This document shows positions 17,272 to 25,252 of a stretch of DNA of 64,000 nucleotides, piece after piece. This DNA is from JAFAGX01 sp035624215 (GTDB taxonomy: Bacteria; Acidobacteriota; Terriglobia; Terriglobales; Acidobacteriaceae). The notes under the pieces are model-generated. The model had not been told where the DNA came from and did no database searches. It saw only the letters and a program-made list of their open reading frames with translations. How positions within the stretch are numbered: the stretch's first letter is position 1; each line of letters opens with the position of its first letter. A program made the translations under genes and the position numbers. The stretch lies in assembly GCA_035624215.1 (NCBI GenBank), contig DASPRY010000080.1, forward strand, positions 1 to 64,000. Reading direction: 5' to 3'.

Positions 17272-18338
17272 ATGAGGCCCCAATTTCGTCTTTATCGAGC
17301 AGATGCAGCGGGGTGGTGAACGACACCGGCATCTCGCTCGGGATCGGGCTTACCAACGAATGTAATCTCGCTTGCGCTTTCTGTTACCGCGATCCAACTC
17401 GCGCAGATCGTCTGTCCCTGGACCAAGTGAAGGCAGTCATGGAACGACTGCGGGTGCGCTCGGTAAACCTGGGCACAGGTGAGAACGGCATGCATCCGGA
17501 CTTCAAGGCGATACTGGCCTATCTGCAAACAAACGCGGTCCAGCTCACCATCACTTCCAACGGTCATAGTGTTGCCGTCCTTGAAGACGACGACCTACGC
17601 GCATTTCACGACATCGAGTTTTCTCTTGACTACCCCACACAAGCGGAACAGGATGCGCAGCGCGGACCTGGCAATTGGGAACTCATCCATCAACAGGCAA
17701 AGCGTTGTGTGAACCTGGGCGTGCCGGTAACCATCGTCGCCGTGATGATGAAGTCGAACTACTTGCGTCTGTCCGAGGTGGCGCGAGTAGCCAAACAGTT
17801 TGACGCTCCTTTGCGTGTGAATGTGTACCAAGCTGTGCGATCGGACCTCTATGCGCTCAGCTATGAAGAATACTGGGAGGGATTTTGCCGTCTCTTTGCG
17901 GAGACTGATGTGATCGCGATTGGCGAGCCGCTGGTTCGCGCAATCGCCGGACTTCCACCGCTCCGGGCAGGTTGCGGCGTCAGCACCGTACGAGTGACAC
18001 CACGGGCCACGACACAACCCTGCGTTTATTGGCCGGGTGCTGGAGAGCAACTGGCAGATTTGATTTCGGCAGGACCCGAAATTCTAAACTCTACGGCTTT
18101 TAAGCAGGTACGCACGCTTCCTCAAACCTGCGAGCCTTGCGAGTTTCGAAATACATGCCACGGCGGATGTGCGGGACGTCGACGCATCCAAGGGGCACTC
18201 TCGCAGCCTGACTTCTATTGTCCGATCATTCGCGGAGAACGCCCGCGTCTGCGCATCCGCATAGCCGCCAATCGCGATCTGCCCAAGCTGAGTAGTTCTT
18301 GCACTACCGTTGTGGTTGCAAGAGAAAGGGATCCGTGA
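17268..18338 (+). CDS. Radical SAM protein with SPASM-like domain
   Basis: A 356-residue radical SAM enzyme. The cluster motif is NECNLACAFCYRDP (CX3CX2C) at about residues 30-43, and GTGENGMHPDF is the GGE-equivalent. The C-terminal third has a cysteine pattern of a SPASM/twitch region: AGCGVSTVRV, TTQPCVYWP, CEPCEFRNTCHGGCAGRR and FYCP. This implies one or two extra iron-sulfur clusters, as in peptide-modifying maturases. No candidate precursor peptide is visible next to it. The coupled methyltransferase upstream suggests a two-enzyme tailoring unit of unknown substrate. Confidence 0.82.
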   Translation: MNEAPISSLSSRCSGVVNDTGISLGIGLTNECNLACAFCYRDPTRADRLSLDQVKAVMERLRVRSVNLGTGENGMHPDFKAILAYLQTNAVQLTITSNGHSVAVLEDDDLRAFHDIEFSLDYPTQAEQDAQRGPGNWELIHQQAKRCVNLGVPVTIVAVMMKSNYLRLSEVARVAKQFDAPLRVNVYQAVRSDLYALSYEEYWEGFCRLFAETDVIAIGEPLVRAIAGLPPLRAGCGVSTVRVTPRATTQPCVYWPGAGEQLADLISAGPEILNSTAFKQVRTLPQTCEPCEFRNTCHGGCAGRRRIQGALSQPDFYCPIIRGERPRLRIRIAANRDLPKLSSSCTTVVVARERDP

Positions 18339-18365
18339 CCGCGCGACGGCACGGAGCCTTATTCT

Positions 18366-19091
18366 TTATTGCGCGTTCACCCAGGTATCCGAGCCCGTCA
18401 GCTTAACTGCCACATCCGAAATAAAGATGTGCAGCAGCTTGCCATCGGCGGTGCCACGGTGCTCCGTTGAGATCAGAAGAGGACCGGCCTTCTTGTAGCC
18501 TGTCCACGTTGCGGTGACGAGACTCGGCTTCTTGTCCCCGCCGTGGCGGAAGACAAGCAGCTCGACTCGGTTGTCCTTGCCGACGTACAGGTCCCAGGTG
18601 TCACCGGGCGTGTAGCCGCCGAGTTCCGCTGGATATTTCACTGAGACCAATGTGGCCGAACCAGCGCCTGTCGGCAGTTTTTTCATGCCTTGATCGTTTA
18701 CGGTGGCGCTGGTGTCCCAGTAAGCATGGAGGGGGAACAGGAGCCAATAATTGTCATTGGTGAAACCCGCGTCGGTTTGCTTCTTCACGTCGTCATTGAT
18801 CTCGGAGCGCATATAAGTAACTTTGACCGGCTTCCCATCTTTGTCTTTCCCCGCGTAGGAGACTTTGCCGGTCTTGGGTTCCCACTCCCAGGCGCGGGAA
18901 GCTTTGAATAGTCCGGTGATTTCTCCGTTCCAGGTGTAGCGGATCGCCTGAATTTGATCCCACGAATCGATGCCATAGGTCTTGGCGATGTTTTCGAGAA
19001 TTGGCGGGCGATTCTGCGCCCAGGACGTCGTGGCCAGGACCAACACTGCAAAACCCAGAATACCGTGCATCAAACGGATCGATTTTGTCAT
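18366..19091 (-). CDS. Secreted protein of unknown function
   Basis: A 241-residue exported protein with signal peptide MTKSIRLMHGILGFAVLVLATTSWAQ. The mature part (AKTYGIDSWDQIQAIRYTWN, WEWEPKTGKVSYAG, DTWDLYVGKDNRVELLVFRHGG) resembles secreted LolA/LolB-like or outer membrane lipoprotein-sorting-like proteins seen in many environmental genomes, but lacks a lipobox cysteine. It ends with a typical beta-rich stretch. It is convergent with the radical SAM gene and probably monocistronic. I do not recognise a specific function. Confidence 0.7.
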   Translation of the reverse strand: MTKSIRLMHGILGFAVLVLATTSWAQNRPPILENIAKTYGIDSWDQIQAIRYTWNGEITGLFKASRAWEWEPKTGKVSYAGKDKDGKPVKVTYMRSEINDDVKKQTDAGFTNDNYWLLFPLHAYWDTSATVNDQGMKKLPTGAGSATLVSVKYPAELGGYTPGDTWDLYVGKDNRVELLVFRHGGDKKPSLVTATWTGYKKAGPLLISTEHRGTADGKLLHIFISDVAVKLTGSDTWVNAQ

Positions 19092-19169
19092 GGAAAGTCC
19101 CTCTTTTCTACTTGATTGGACGGATGGTGTGTGGGATGACGCCGACTAGCTTCTGGATACAGAATCGTG

Positions 19170-20471
19170 TCAGGGGCGGTGCGTTTCACTTTGTAAAGCG
19201 CCGACGTGCTCAGGTTTCCTGATACTGCGCAACCAGATGCTTGCCGCGGTGATTGCCACCCATCCATATTCGACCAGCAATACCCAGCCAGGGACGATAA
19301 ACGGTCGCCCCAGTGCCCGCAGATGCCACGCCACGTAAGTCGGGATGATACTGACTGTCCAGATGATAATCGGCAGCGTCGAGGCCGACCTTAGAAACGG
19401 CAGCAGCCAAAGCAGGTACCATGGATAAACGACCGGCGCGCATAAAAGTGATGCAGCCATCGGCCAAGCGAATGCGTCCGCAGACGTGACAGACTTCTTT
19501 CTCAGCCAAATTGCGGTAAGAAAACCGACGAGCACTGCCAGCCCAACTACAAACTCGGGAGCGGCCACACGCTCGAGCGCCGCAAATACCGGATCATTGA
19601 ACCAGAAGCTATGAACATAGGTGCCGAGCGAACCGGTCGGAATCCTACCATGATAGAGAAATGGAATGTATAAAAGTCCGACCACGACTGCGGCTACCAC
19701 GGCATCGCGAACACGAACGCGCTTCCAGTAAAGCGGCAATAACACAATCGGGAGCACTTTCACTGCGACCGAGAGCCCAAAGGCTAGGGCCGCCGTTGCA
19801 CGCCAGCGGCGCTGTAACGCGGCAAAGGACACCAGCAATAGCAGCGCGCCGACAATATCGATGTGACCGCTTCCCGCCACTTCCGTCGCCAGCAGTGGAT
19901 TCCAGGCATAGGCCAGAACCCAGTGCTCTCCCAGCCGACTCCGACGCAATACATCGAACAACACTAAAACAATTGCGAAATCGCAAATTAGAAACGCTAC
20001 CTTTAGCGCAAAGATAGACTCGTGAATCCCGGTTACCGCGCGGAAAAAAAGCTCAGCCCCCGCCGGATAAGGACTGGGCAGATTCGGGTGATTCAGAGTG
20101 CGGGTTTCAGGTGTGTGTAACCTGCTGAGAGCCGAGTCACTAGGAATAACGATATAAGGGTTATAGCCGAGCCGCTGCACACGGCCGTCCCAAACATATC
20201 GATGAATATCGTCATCTGAACCTGGCGGCATCCGTAGGAACAGAAAGTGCCACAGAGCAGCCAGCGCGAGACCGAAGATCACGACGTGCCTTGGAAATTT
20301 TGGCGTGGATAAAAACTCGCGGATGGCCAGGAGGTACGCAATGGCTGCAATGGCCAGCGGAACGATGAATGACGGTTCACCGGTGCGGCTAAAGTTGCGT
20401 GAGCAGACCGTGAGCGCCACAAGCAAGACGGCGCCCAGTCCGTACAGCCTGCTTGAGGACGTAAAGTTCAC
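19170..20471 (-). CDS. GT87/DUF2029-like membrane glycosyltransferase
   Basis: A polytopic membrane protein of 433 residues with about 10-12 hydrophobic helices. Just after the third helix comes the acidic loop PPGSDDDIHRYVWDGRVQRLGYNPY, typical of GT-C-fold mannosyltransferase-like proteins in which the acidic pair is catalytic. Later SVAVKVLPIVLLPLYW and VVYPWYLLWLLPFL match GT87/DUF2029-type transferases that use polyprenyl-phosphate sugars. The GTG start overlaps the stop of the nucleotidyltransferase-like gene upstream (GTGA). Together with the GT2 gene it suggests assembly of a lipid-linked or surface glycan. Confidence 0.78.
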   Translation of the reverse strand: MNFTSSSRLYGLGAVLLVALTVCSRNFSRTGEPSFIVPLAIAAIAYLLAIREFLSTPKFPRHVVIFGLALAALWHFLFLRMPPGSDDDIHRYVWDGRVQRLGYNPYIVIPSDSALSRLHTPETRTLNHPNLPSPYPAGAELFFRAVTGIHESIFALKVAFLICDFAIVLVLFDVLRRSRLGEHWVLAYAWNPLLATEVAGSGHIDIVGALLLLVSFAALQRRWRATAALAFGLSVAVKVLPIVLLPLYWKRVRVRDAVVAAVVVGLLYIPFLYHGRIPTGSLGTYVHSFWFNDPVFAALERVAAPEFVVGLAVLVGFLTAIWLRKKSVTSADAFAWPMAASLLCAPVVYPWYLLWLLPFLRSASTLPIIIWTVSIIPTYVAWHLRALGRPFIVPGWVLLVEYGWVAITAASIWLRSIRKPEHVGALQSETHRP

Positions 20472-21199
20472 AGTTTTCCCCTACAGGGATGCAATTGCCC
20501 GACCGCATGTTCCCATTCGGCAAACCAGGCTGCTGTTCGCGGTGCCCTACTTGGGGCCAATCGTAGCTCCTGACCGAGTCGAATCAGGTCATCAGCGACG
20601 TCGATGTCGTAGAAAGGTTCGGTGAATCCGATCGAAAGCTTCAGGGCTTGAGCATGCTCCAGCAATGTCTCAAGCGCGTTTCTAGTTCCCATCCCATCAT
20701 TTTCGAAAAGCGTCGCGTATGCGGTCTTCGCGCCGATGAGATAGTAGCCTCCGTCGTGTGTCGGTCCGACAACCACATCCCGCGTGGCGAGCGCCTCGAA
20801 CGCTCTCTCCAACACCGATGGCGGCAGGTGTGGGCTGTCGCTGTTGAACGCGATGACGGGTTGCTGGCCGGCGGCAGTGAACTGTCGAAACACAGAAGTG
20901 AGTCCTGCGGCAAGACCTTCGCCCTTCTGAGGCACAACCTGTACCCCGCTACCTACTAACTGTGCCAGTTCGTCCCTGTCCGACTCAGGGCACATAACAG
21001 CCACCGTTACACCGATCAGGGATTTAGCCATCGCCACTGTGTCTTCCAAGAGGCAGCAATACAACGCGGTGACCGCGGGCGAGAAAAGGCTCTGAGTGAG
21101 CCGGGTCTTTACCATTCCCGGCTTGGGGGCTTTCGCCATGATGACGAGGGTGCGGTTTTGGCTAGGAATACGCACCACCGTCTGGCGGGAGGATTCCAT
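20468..21199 (-). CDS. TIGR04282/DUF2064 glycosyltransferase
   Basis: A 243-residue GT-A-like protein of the DUF2064/TIGR04282 group. Typical features are LVIMAKAPKPGMVKTRL near the N-terminus, VIAFNSDSPHLPPSVLERAF with the Asp-Ser-Asp metal site, VVGPTHDGGYYLIG and FYDIDVADDLIRL. This family is annotated in databases as an arsenosugar biosynthesis-associated glycosyltransferase, but no arsenic gene is visible here. An internal ATG at MAKAPKPG (21139) is an alternative start. It sits in a minus-strand operon between a GT2 and a GT87-like gene. Confidence 0.82.
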   Translation of the reverse strand: MESSRQTVVRIPSQNRTLVIMAKAPKPGMVKTRLTQSLFSPAVTALYCCLLEDTVAMAKSLIGVTVAVMCPESDRDELAQLVGSGVQVVPQKGEGLAAGLTSVFRQFTAAGQQPVIAFNSDSPHLPPSVLERAFEALATRDVVVGPTHDGGYYLIGAKTAYATLFENDGMGTRNALETLLEHAQALKLSIGFTEPFYDIDVADDLIRLGQELRLAPSRAPRTAAWFAEWEHAVGQLHPCRGKL

Positions 21200-21220
21200 A
21201 GGATATCGCCGTACGAAGCC

Positions 21221-21928
21221 TCACATCGGCCGCGGCATGCCAGCCCTTCGACGCCGAAAATAATAACGCACTATGAGGCTGAGAATGAACCACGCTGCTC
21301 CAAGAGTGCCCCTCACGGTGCCGCCGATCTTCGATTTCCCGATGCGTGGATAGTAGCTGACCGGCACCTCGACGATCCGGAATCCTTGCAGGGCGCCTTT
21401 TAAGATCATTTCAACTGCCCAGCCATACGTGGTCTCTTCCAGCGTGAGTTCACGGAGGACATCCGCACGTGCGGCGCGAAACGGGCCGAGGTCACTGATT
21501 CTCAAGCCATAACACACCCTGATCAGGCCGGCCGCTACGCGGTTGCCAAGTGCCTGATGCCAGGGTAGTGCCCCGGGAATGGTCTTTGCCCCAAGGCGCG
21601 AGCCCAGCGTGATGTCCGCGCGGCCGTCGATGATCGGAGCCAGGAGAATCGGCAGCTCAGACGGGCGATCACTGTAGTCGCCGTCGAGGAATACGACCAC
21701 GTCAGGGGAGTCGACGCTGGCAAGACCGGTCAAACAGGCGCGCCCGTATCCGCGCTGCGGTTCCTGGATGACACGGGCCCCCATCTTTGCGGCAATTTCG
21801 GATGTGCTGTCAGCGGAATTGCTGTCAACAACAATGACCTCAGTGACGACATCGGACGGGATCTCGGTGAGCACGCGGCCAATGGCCTGCGCTTCGTTGT
21901 GGGTAGGAATGATGACGGACACTCGCAC
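21221..21928 (-). CDS. Family 2 glycosyltransferase
   Basis: A DPM1-like GT2 enzyme of 235 residues. The open frame extends upstream to 22117 but overlaps DoxX there; the GTG at 21928 gives VRVSVIIPTHNEAQAIGRVL, the normal beginning, 13 bases after the DoxX stop. Other motifs are VIVVDSNSADSTSEIA, VVFLDGDYSDRPSELP (metal-binding DGD) and SRLGAKTIPGALPWHQALGN. Such enzymes usually move a sugar from a nucleotide donor to polyprenyl phosphate, matching the membrane GT87-like gene two places downstream. A C-terminal hydrophobic stretch (AAWFILSLIVRYYF) may anchor it. Confidence 0.85.
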   Translation of the reverse strand: MRVSVIIPTHNEAQAIGRVLTEIPSDVVTEVIVVDSNSADSTSEIAAKMGARVIQEPQRGYGRACLTGLASVDSPDVVVFLDGDYSDRPSELPILLAPIIDGRADITLGSRLGAKTIPGALPWHQALGNRVAAGLIRVCYGLRISDLGPFRAARADVLRELTLEETTYGWAVEMILKGALQGFRIVEVPVSYYPRIGKSKIGGTVRGTLGAAWFILSLIVRYYFRRRRAGMPRPM

Positions 21929-21941
21929 TGGATTTGTTGAA

Positions 21942-22439
21942 TCACCACCACCGGGAGGAGGGCCACCGCTGCGCCAGCCGTGCGTCGACGCCCCAAGTCC
22001 GGCCCGCTTGTCCCACTGCCAGCGCAAGCGATGCGAGCACCGGAACCAGCAGTTCCCAGATCCAGGCCGTGCCCCACTCCGAAACCCAGAGGCTTGCAAG
22101 ATACAGGAACGCCACAAAAGCGACCGGGGGCGTCAGAAGACCGATCACCAGCAGAATCCCCAGTGAGATCTCGGTAATCGCCTGCAAGGGAGCTGCCATT
22201 GCGGCATGACTTGCCGCCGAACCCATCACCGCTTTCCAAAAAGCCGGCGAGTGACTATGTGTGATGTAATAGTTTATGAGGCCAGCATAGCCAGCAGGAG
22301 TATAGAGGCCTTTGCCCTTATTTTCGAAAAAGACCCACACGAACATCGCGCCGATCGTCAGCCGGACCAATACCAGACCCTTTGCCGCTTGCGGTTGGTA
22401 GGCCACCTCACTTCGTAGTGGGATCGCATTCGTTGTCAT
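21942..22439 (-). CDS. DoxX family membrane protein
   Basis: A 165-residue DoxX/DoxD-like membrane protein with four predicted helices. It shows LVLVRLTIGAMFVWVFFENKGKG at the N-terminus, ITEISLGILLVIGLLTPPVAFVAFL in the middle and a final hydrophobic segment near VPVLASLALAVG. DoxX proteins are linked to quinone-dependent thiosulfate or thiol oxidation and redox stress, though many homologues have no known role. It begins the minus-strand operon DoxX-GT2-DUF2064-GT87, with only 13 bases to the GT2 gene. The reason for this pairing is unclear. Confidence 0.83.
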   Translation of the reverse strand: MTTNAIPLRSEVAYQPQAAKGLVLVRLTIGAMFVWVFFENKGKGLYTPAGYAGLINYYITHSHSPAFWKAVMGSAASHAAMAAPLQAITEISLGILLVIGLLTPPVAFVAFLYLASLWVSEWGTAWIWELLVPVLASLALAVGQAGRTWGVDARLAQRWPSSRWW

Positions 22440-22526
22440 GGTAAACCTCGCAGTGGATGCTATACCAGATTGAAACCTTGCGATAGGCTTTAACAGTCTT
22501 CCAACGAAGCCAGCATACGTGCCATG

Positions 22527-22546
22527 GCGAGATGCGAATATCTCGC
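22527..22546. terminator. Hairpin after encapsulin gene
   Basis: GCGAGAT at 22527-22533 and ATCTCGC at 22540-22546 form a perfect 7-bp stem with a 6-base loop. It lies 18 bases past the encapsulin stop on the minus strand. No T-run follows, so it is either a weak terminator or an RNA-stabilising hairpin. Confidence 0.4.
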
Positions 22547-22563
22547 TGTTGAGAGACGGCGCG

Positions 22564-23375
22564 TCAAGAAGGTTTGGAGGTTGGGGCGAGGGCGACGGCG
22601 GATTCGGAGGTGAGGTAGAGGAAGGTGAAGGTTTCCTGCAAATAAAGGCGAACGTGCGTGTCTGTGTGACTCAAGTAGCCGATGGAGGCATCCTGGCCGA
22701 TGTGAAAATCGAGGTCGCCGCCACGGGTAGTGATGACGAAGGCCCCATCAATAGCGGGCGCCCAGATAATCTTTCCTTCGACCAGGCGTTTGACATGTTC
22801 CAGACTGGATAGCCGTAATCGCTGGTTTCGGCGAGCTCCGTAAAGGCGTCCGCGCCGAGCAAAATGGCATAAGGCCCGTTGACTCCGACCAGACGCAACT
22901 GGCTTAAGGCGTGTGCAAAGGCTTCCGGGTACTTGCGCACGTCGGCGGGGAGAGATTTTTTGGGATTGCTGGTGCCCTGGCGGACGCCGACGATTCCGGC
23001 GGCGGAGTAACCTTCGAAAATCGCGCGGTCTTCGGCAAAGGCGAGCTTGCGCGCGGCGTCTTTTGCCGGCTGCCAATCGGAATCGTTCGCGCCGCGTTCC
23101 ACGTCGTCAATCATCTGGCGGTCGAGGTCGAAGGGAACGCGTAGCTCGACGAGCGTTTTCGCTTCACGCTGATGGGCCGTAATGCCGTCTCCGGGCGAGG
23201 CGATCGCGCCCAAGTGGCCTGTGCCCACGGCCGAGAGAGCAGAACCCGCCGGGCCGTGAACATCCACCACGCGGCGACCCGCCAGATAGCGCTTGATCGT
23301 GCGCGAAGTTTCTTCCTCGATTTGAGCCCACGCAGCATCAGAAATCGGAGCCAGCTCGCGATGCAGGTTATTCAT
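22564..23375 (-). pseudogene. Family 1 encapsulin shell protein, one-base frameshift
   Basis: A Linocin_M18-type encapsulin with HK97 fold, which self-assembles into a nanocompartment. The first frame gives MNNLHRELAPISDAAWAQIE, VDVHGPAGSALSAVGTGHL, VPFDLDRQMIDDVERG and the conserved EDRAIFEGYSAAGI, as far as SDYGYPV. The next frame supplies the missing end: LEHVKRLVEGKIIWAPAIDG, GQDASIGYLSHTDTHVRLYL and QETFTFLYLTSESAVAL. The break is at about 22804-22808; adding one base restores a 270-residue protein, the normal size. As written, the product would lose its last shell region. It starts inside the DyP gene end (8-base overlap), the classic cargo-shell arrangement. Confidence 0.85.
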
Positions 23376-24477
23376 GGGAATTTTCTCCTTTCAGGGAACC
23401 TATGCCGAGGGAACCATTCTTGGATGGCGCAGTGGAGACGGAAGTTTCAACCGGCGGCGAGGCCGTCGCGAGCTTTTGTGCGCCAGAGGATACTGCGGGC
23501 GCGGGCTGGTCAGTGGAGACACTGTCGAGGAAAGTCGCGGTCGGGATAAAGAACAGATTTCCCGTGACCGCAGTGCTGAAGTCGAGAATACGATCGTAAT
23601 TGCCGGGCGGGCGGCCAATGAACATGTTCTCCAGCATTTGTTCGATGGTCCGGGGCGAGCGGCTGTAGCCGATGAAATAGGTGCCGAACTCGCCGTGGCC
23701 AGGCCGGCCGAAGGGCATGTTGTCGCGGAGGATTTTGATTTCCCTGCCGTTATCTTCGATGGTGGTGAGAGCGTTGTGAGCCGAGGTGGGCTTGACGGAG
23801 TCATCGAGTTCGATGTCGGAGACTTTTGTCCGACCGATGATCTTTTCCTGCGCTTCGGTGGGGAGCTTATTCCACGCATCGAGATTGTGAAGATACTTTT
23901 GCACGATGACGTAGCTTCCGCCGGTGAAAGCAGGATCTTCGTCGCCAATGAAGACAGCATTGGCGGTCAGGCTGCCTGTGGGATTCTCGGTGCCGTCCAC
24001 GAAGCCGAGGAGATCGCGATCGTCGAAGTAGCGGAAGCCCTGAACTTCGTCCGCTGTGGTCACAGCCCCTTCGAGGCGAGCCATGATTTGCATGGCAAGC
24101 TCGAAACAGAGATCCATATGCTTGGCGCGGATGTGAAAGATCAAGTCGCCGGATGTGGAGACAGCGTGGCGTGGGCCGGAGTGAATTTCACGGAAGGGAT
24201 GAAGTTCGGCGGGACGTGGCGAACCGAAGAGGCGGTCCCAGGCATCGGAACCGAAGCCCATGATGCAGGAGAGACCGCCTTCGAGGACGCGAAAGCCGAC
24301 GGCGCGCAAAAGCCCGGAGAGATCGGCGCACAGCGAAAGAACCGAGGCGCGATTTTCGTCGCCGGGATTGATCGTGACAACGAGAAAAATTGCGGCGCTC
24401 GTGAGCGGAGCGGAAACGGGCTGCGAGACAGCGACGGCTGGTGCCGATGCTTGCGCGCTGATGGGGTGCGACGCCAT
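23368..24477 (-). CDS. DyP-type peroxidase, encapsulin cargo
   Basis: A dye-decolorising heme peroxidase of 369 residues. It has the signature GFVDGTENPTGS (catalytic Asp), the proximal His in TSAHNALTT and the distal Arg in ILRDNMPFG. The C-terminal 55 or so residues are a Pro/Ala/Ser/Thr-rich linker ending in NGSLGIGSLKGENSHE. SLGIGSLKG is the canonical encapsulin cargo-loading peptide known from actinobacterial DyP cargo. The gene immediately precedes the encapsulin shell gene and overlaps it. The enzyme is expected to be packed inside the compartment and to use hydrogen peroxide; its natural substrate is unknown. Confidence 0.93.
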   Translation of the reverse strand: MASHPISAQASAPAVAVSQPVSAPLTSAAIFLVVTINPGDENRASVLSLCADLSGLLRAVGFRVLEGGLSCIMGFGSDAWDRLFGSPRPAELHPFREIHSGPRHAVSTSGDLIFHIRAKHMDLCFELAMQIMARLEGAVTTADEVQGFRYFDDRDLLGFVDGTENPTGSLTANAVFIGDEDPAFTGGSYVIVQKYLHNLDAWNKLPTEAQEKIIGRTKVSDIELDDSVKPTSAHNALTTIEDNGREIKILRDNMPFGRPGHGEFGTYFIGYSRSPRTIEQMLENMFIGRPPGNYDRILDFSTAVTGNLFFIPTATFLDSVSTDQPAPAVSSGAQKLATASPPVETSVSTAPSKNGSLGIGSLKGENSHE

Positions 24478-25252
24478 TGGAACATTACCGGCCGGGGCCG
24501 GGAGAAATCGCCTTTCGGCAATCGCCCTGCCCAGAGCGTAAGTCGCGGAAGCGACAGCTTACCAAAGGTTGGCGCGTGACGTCGACAGTGACGCAGTGGG
24601 ACGGAAGTAAATTGAGAAAACACATTTCCAGAAGTCGGAGATACTCGAAATTGCCAGTGGAGCAACTTCCAACTCGCCGGCCGCGTGACGCCACTCACAC
24701 AAACACAGGTAAGTGGAGTTTGCCCGGAGAAACGTGCGGGTATTGGCATCACTTTGAGTCGGGCTGGCGCCACTTTTTTCGCCATCTGGCCTAAAGTCTC
24801 CACCGCCCTATCGGAGATCGTCGTCGGCACCGTCGCACAGCTTGTCATCGGGGCGTTCCTGATTCGAGGCAATCATTGACTTGGCAGTGAAGATGCGCCG
24901 CGTGTGCGTCGCCCAGCGTCCAACTTCTTTTTCTGTCAATACGAAAGAATACGAAACGAAGAATCGCCTATATTCGAAATAAATAAAAACTATTGACAAT
25001 ATATCGAAACCTACCTAAGCTATTGACCGTTTGAGTTCCCCAGAGAGTCTCGGACTTTGCCATATGTCGGTGCAGCCGGGTTTTGGGTTATGGCAGCGAT
25101 TTTGGGGCTGATGTTGGGACGGTCCGCGTTTTAGAGACTGCATGGTCTGGATTGGAGAGACTGGCCTTCCGAGAAACGAGGCCGGATCGGGAGATCACAC
25201 ACACCACTTATTCGATGATATGCGGCTAGAGAGCCGAGTTTAGGAGGATGCA
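24478..25252. other. Intergenic region, possible antiporter fragment
   Basis: 775 bases between divergent genes. On the plus strand at 24770-24880 one frame reads FAIWPKVSTALSEIVVGTV then AQLVIGAFLIRGNH, reminiscent of the N-terminal helix of a Kef/NhaP-type cation:proton antiporter, but it stops and nothing follows. An AT-rich stretch near 24940-25020 contains TTGACA at 24993-24998 and a poor -10 match (TAAGCT), a weak promoter candidate for the gene at 25253. Nothing else recognisable. Confidence 0.3.

Noticed and set aside
20468..21199. Arsenosugar biosynthesis cluster
   Set aside because: The TIGR04282-type name alone suggests it; no arsM, arsS or other arsenic gene is present, and the radical SAM gene nearby does not show ArsS features I could recognise.
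21928..22117. Longer GT2 protein starting at 22117
   Set aside because: The extension overlaps DoxX in another frame and encodes no GT2 sequence; GTG at 21928 fits the family start.
23374..24579. Long plus-strand open frame (401 codons) opposite the DyP gene
   Set aside because: It is a shadow of the DyP frame: composition is driven by codon positions of the real gene, with no family motif or sensible start.
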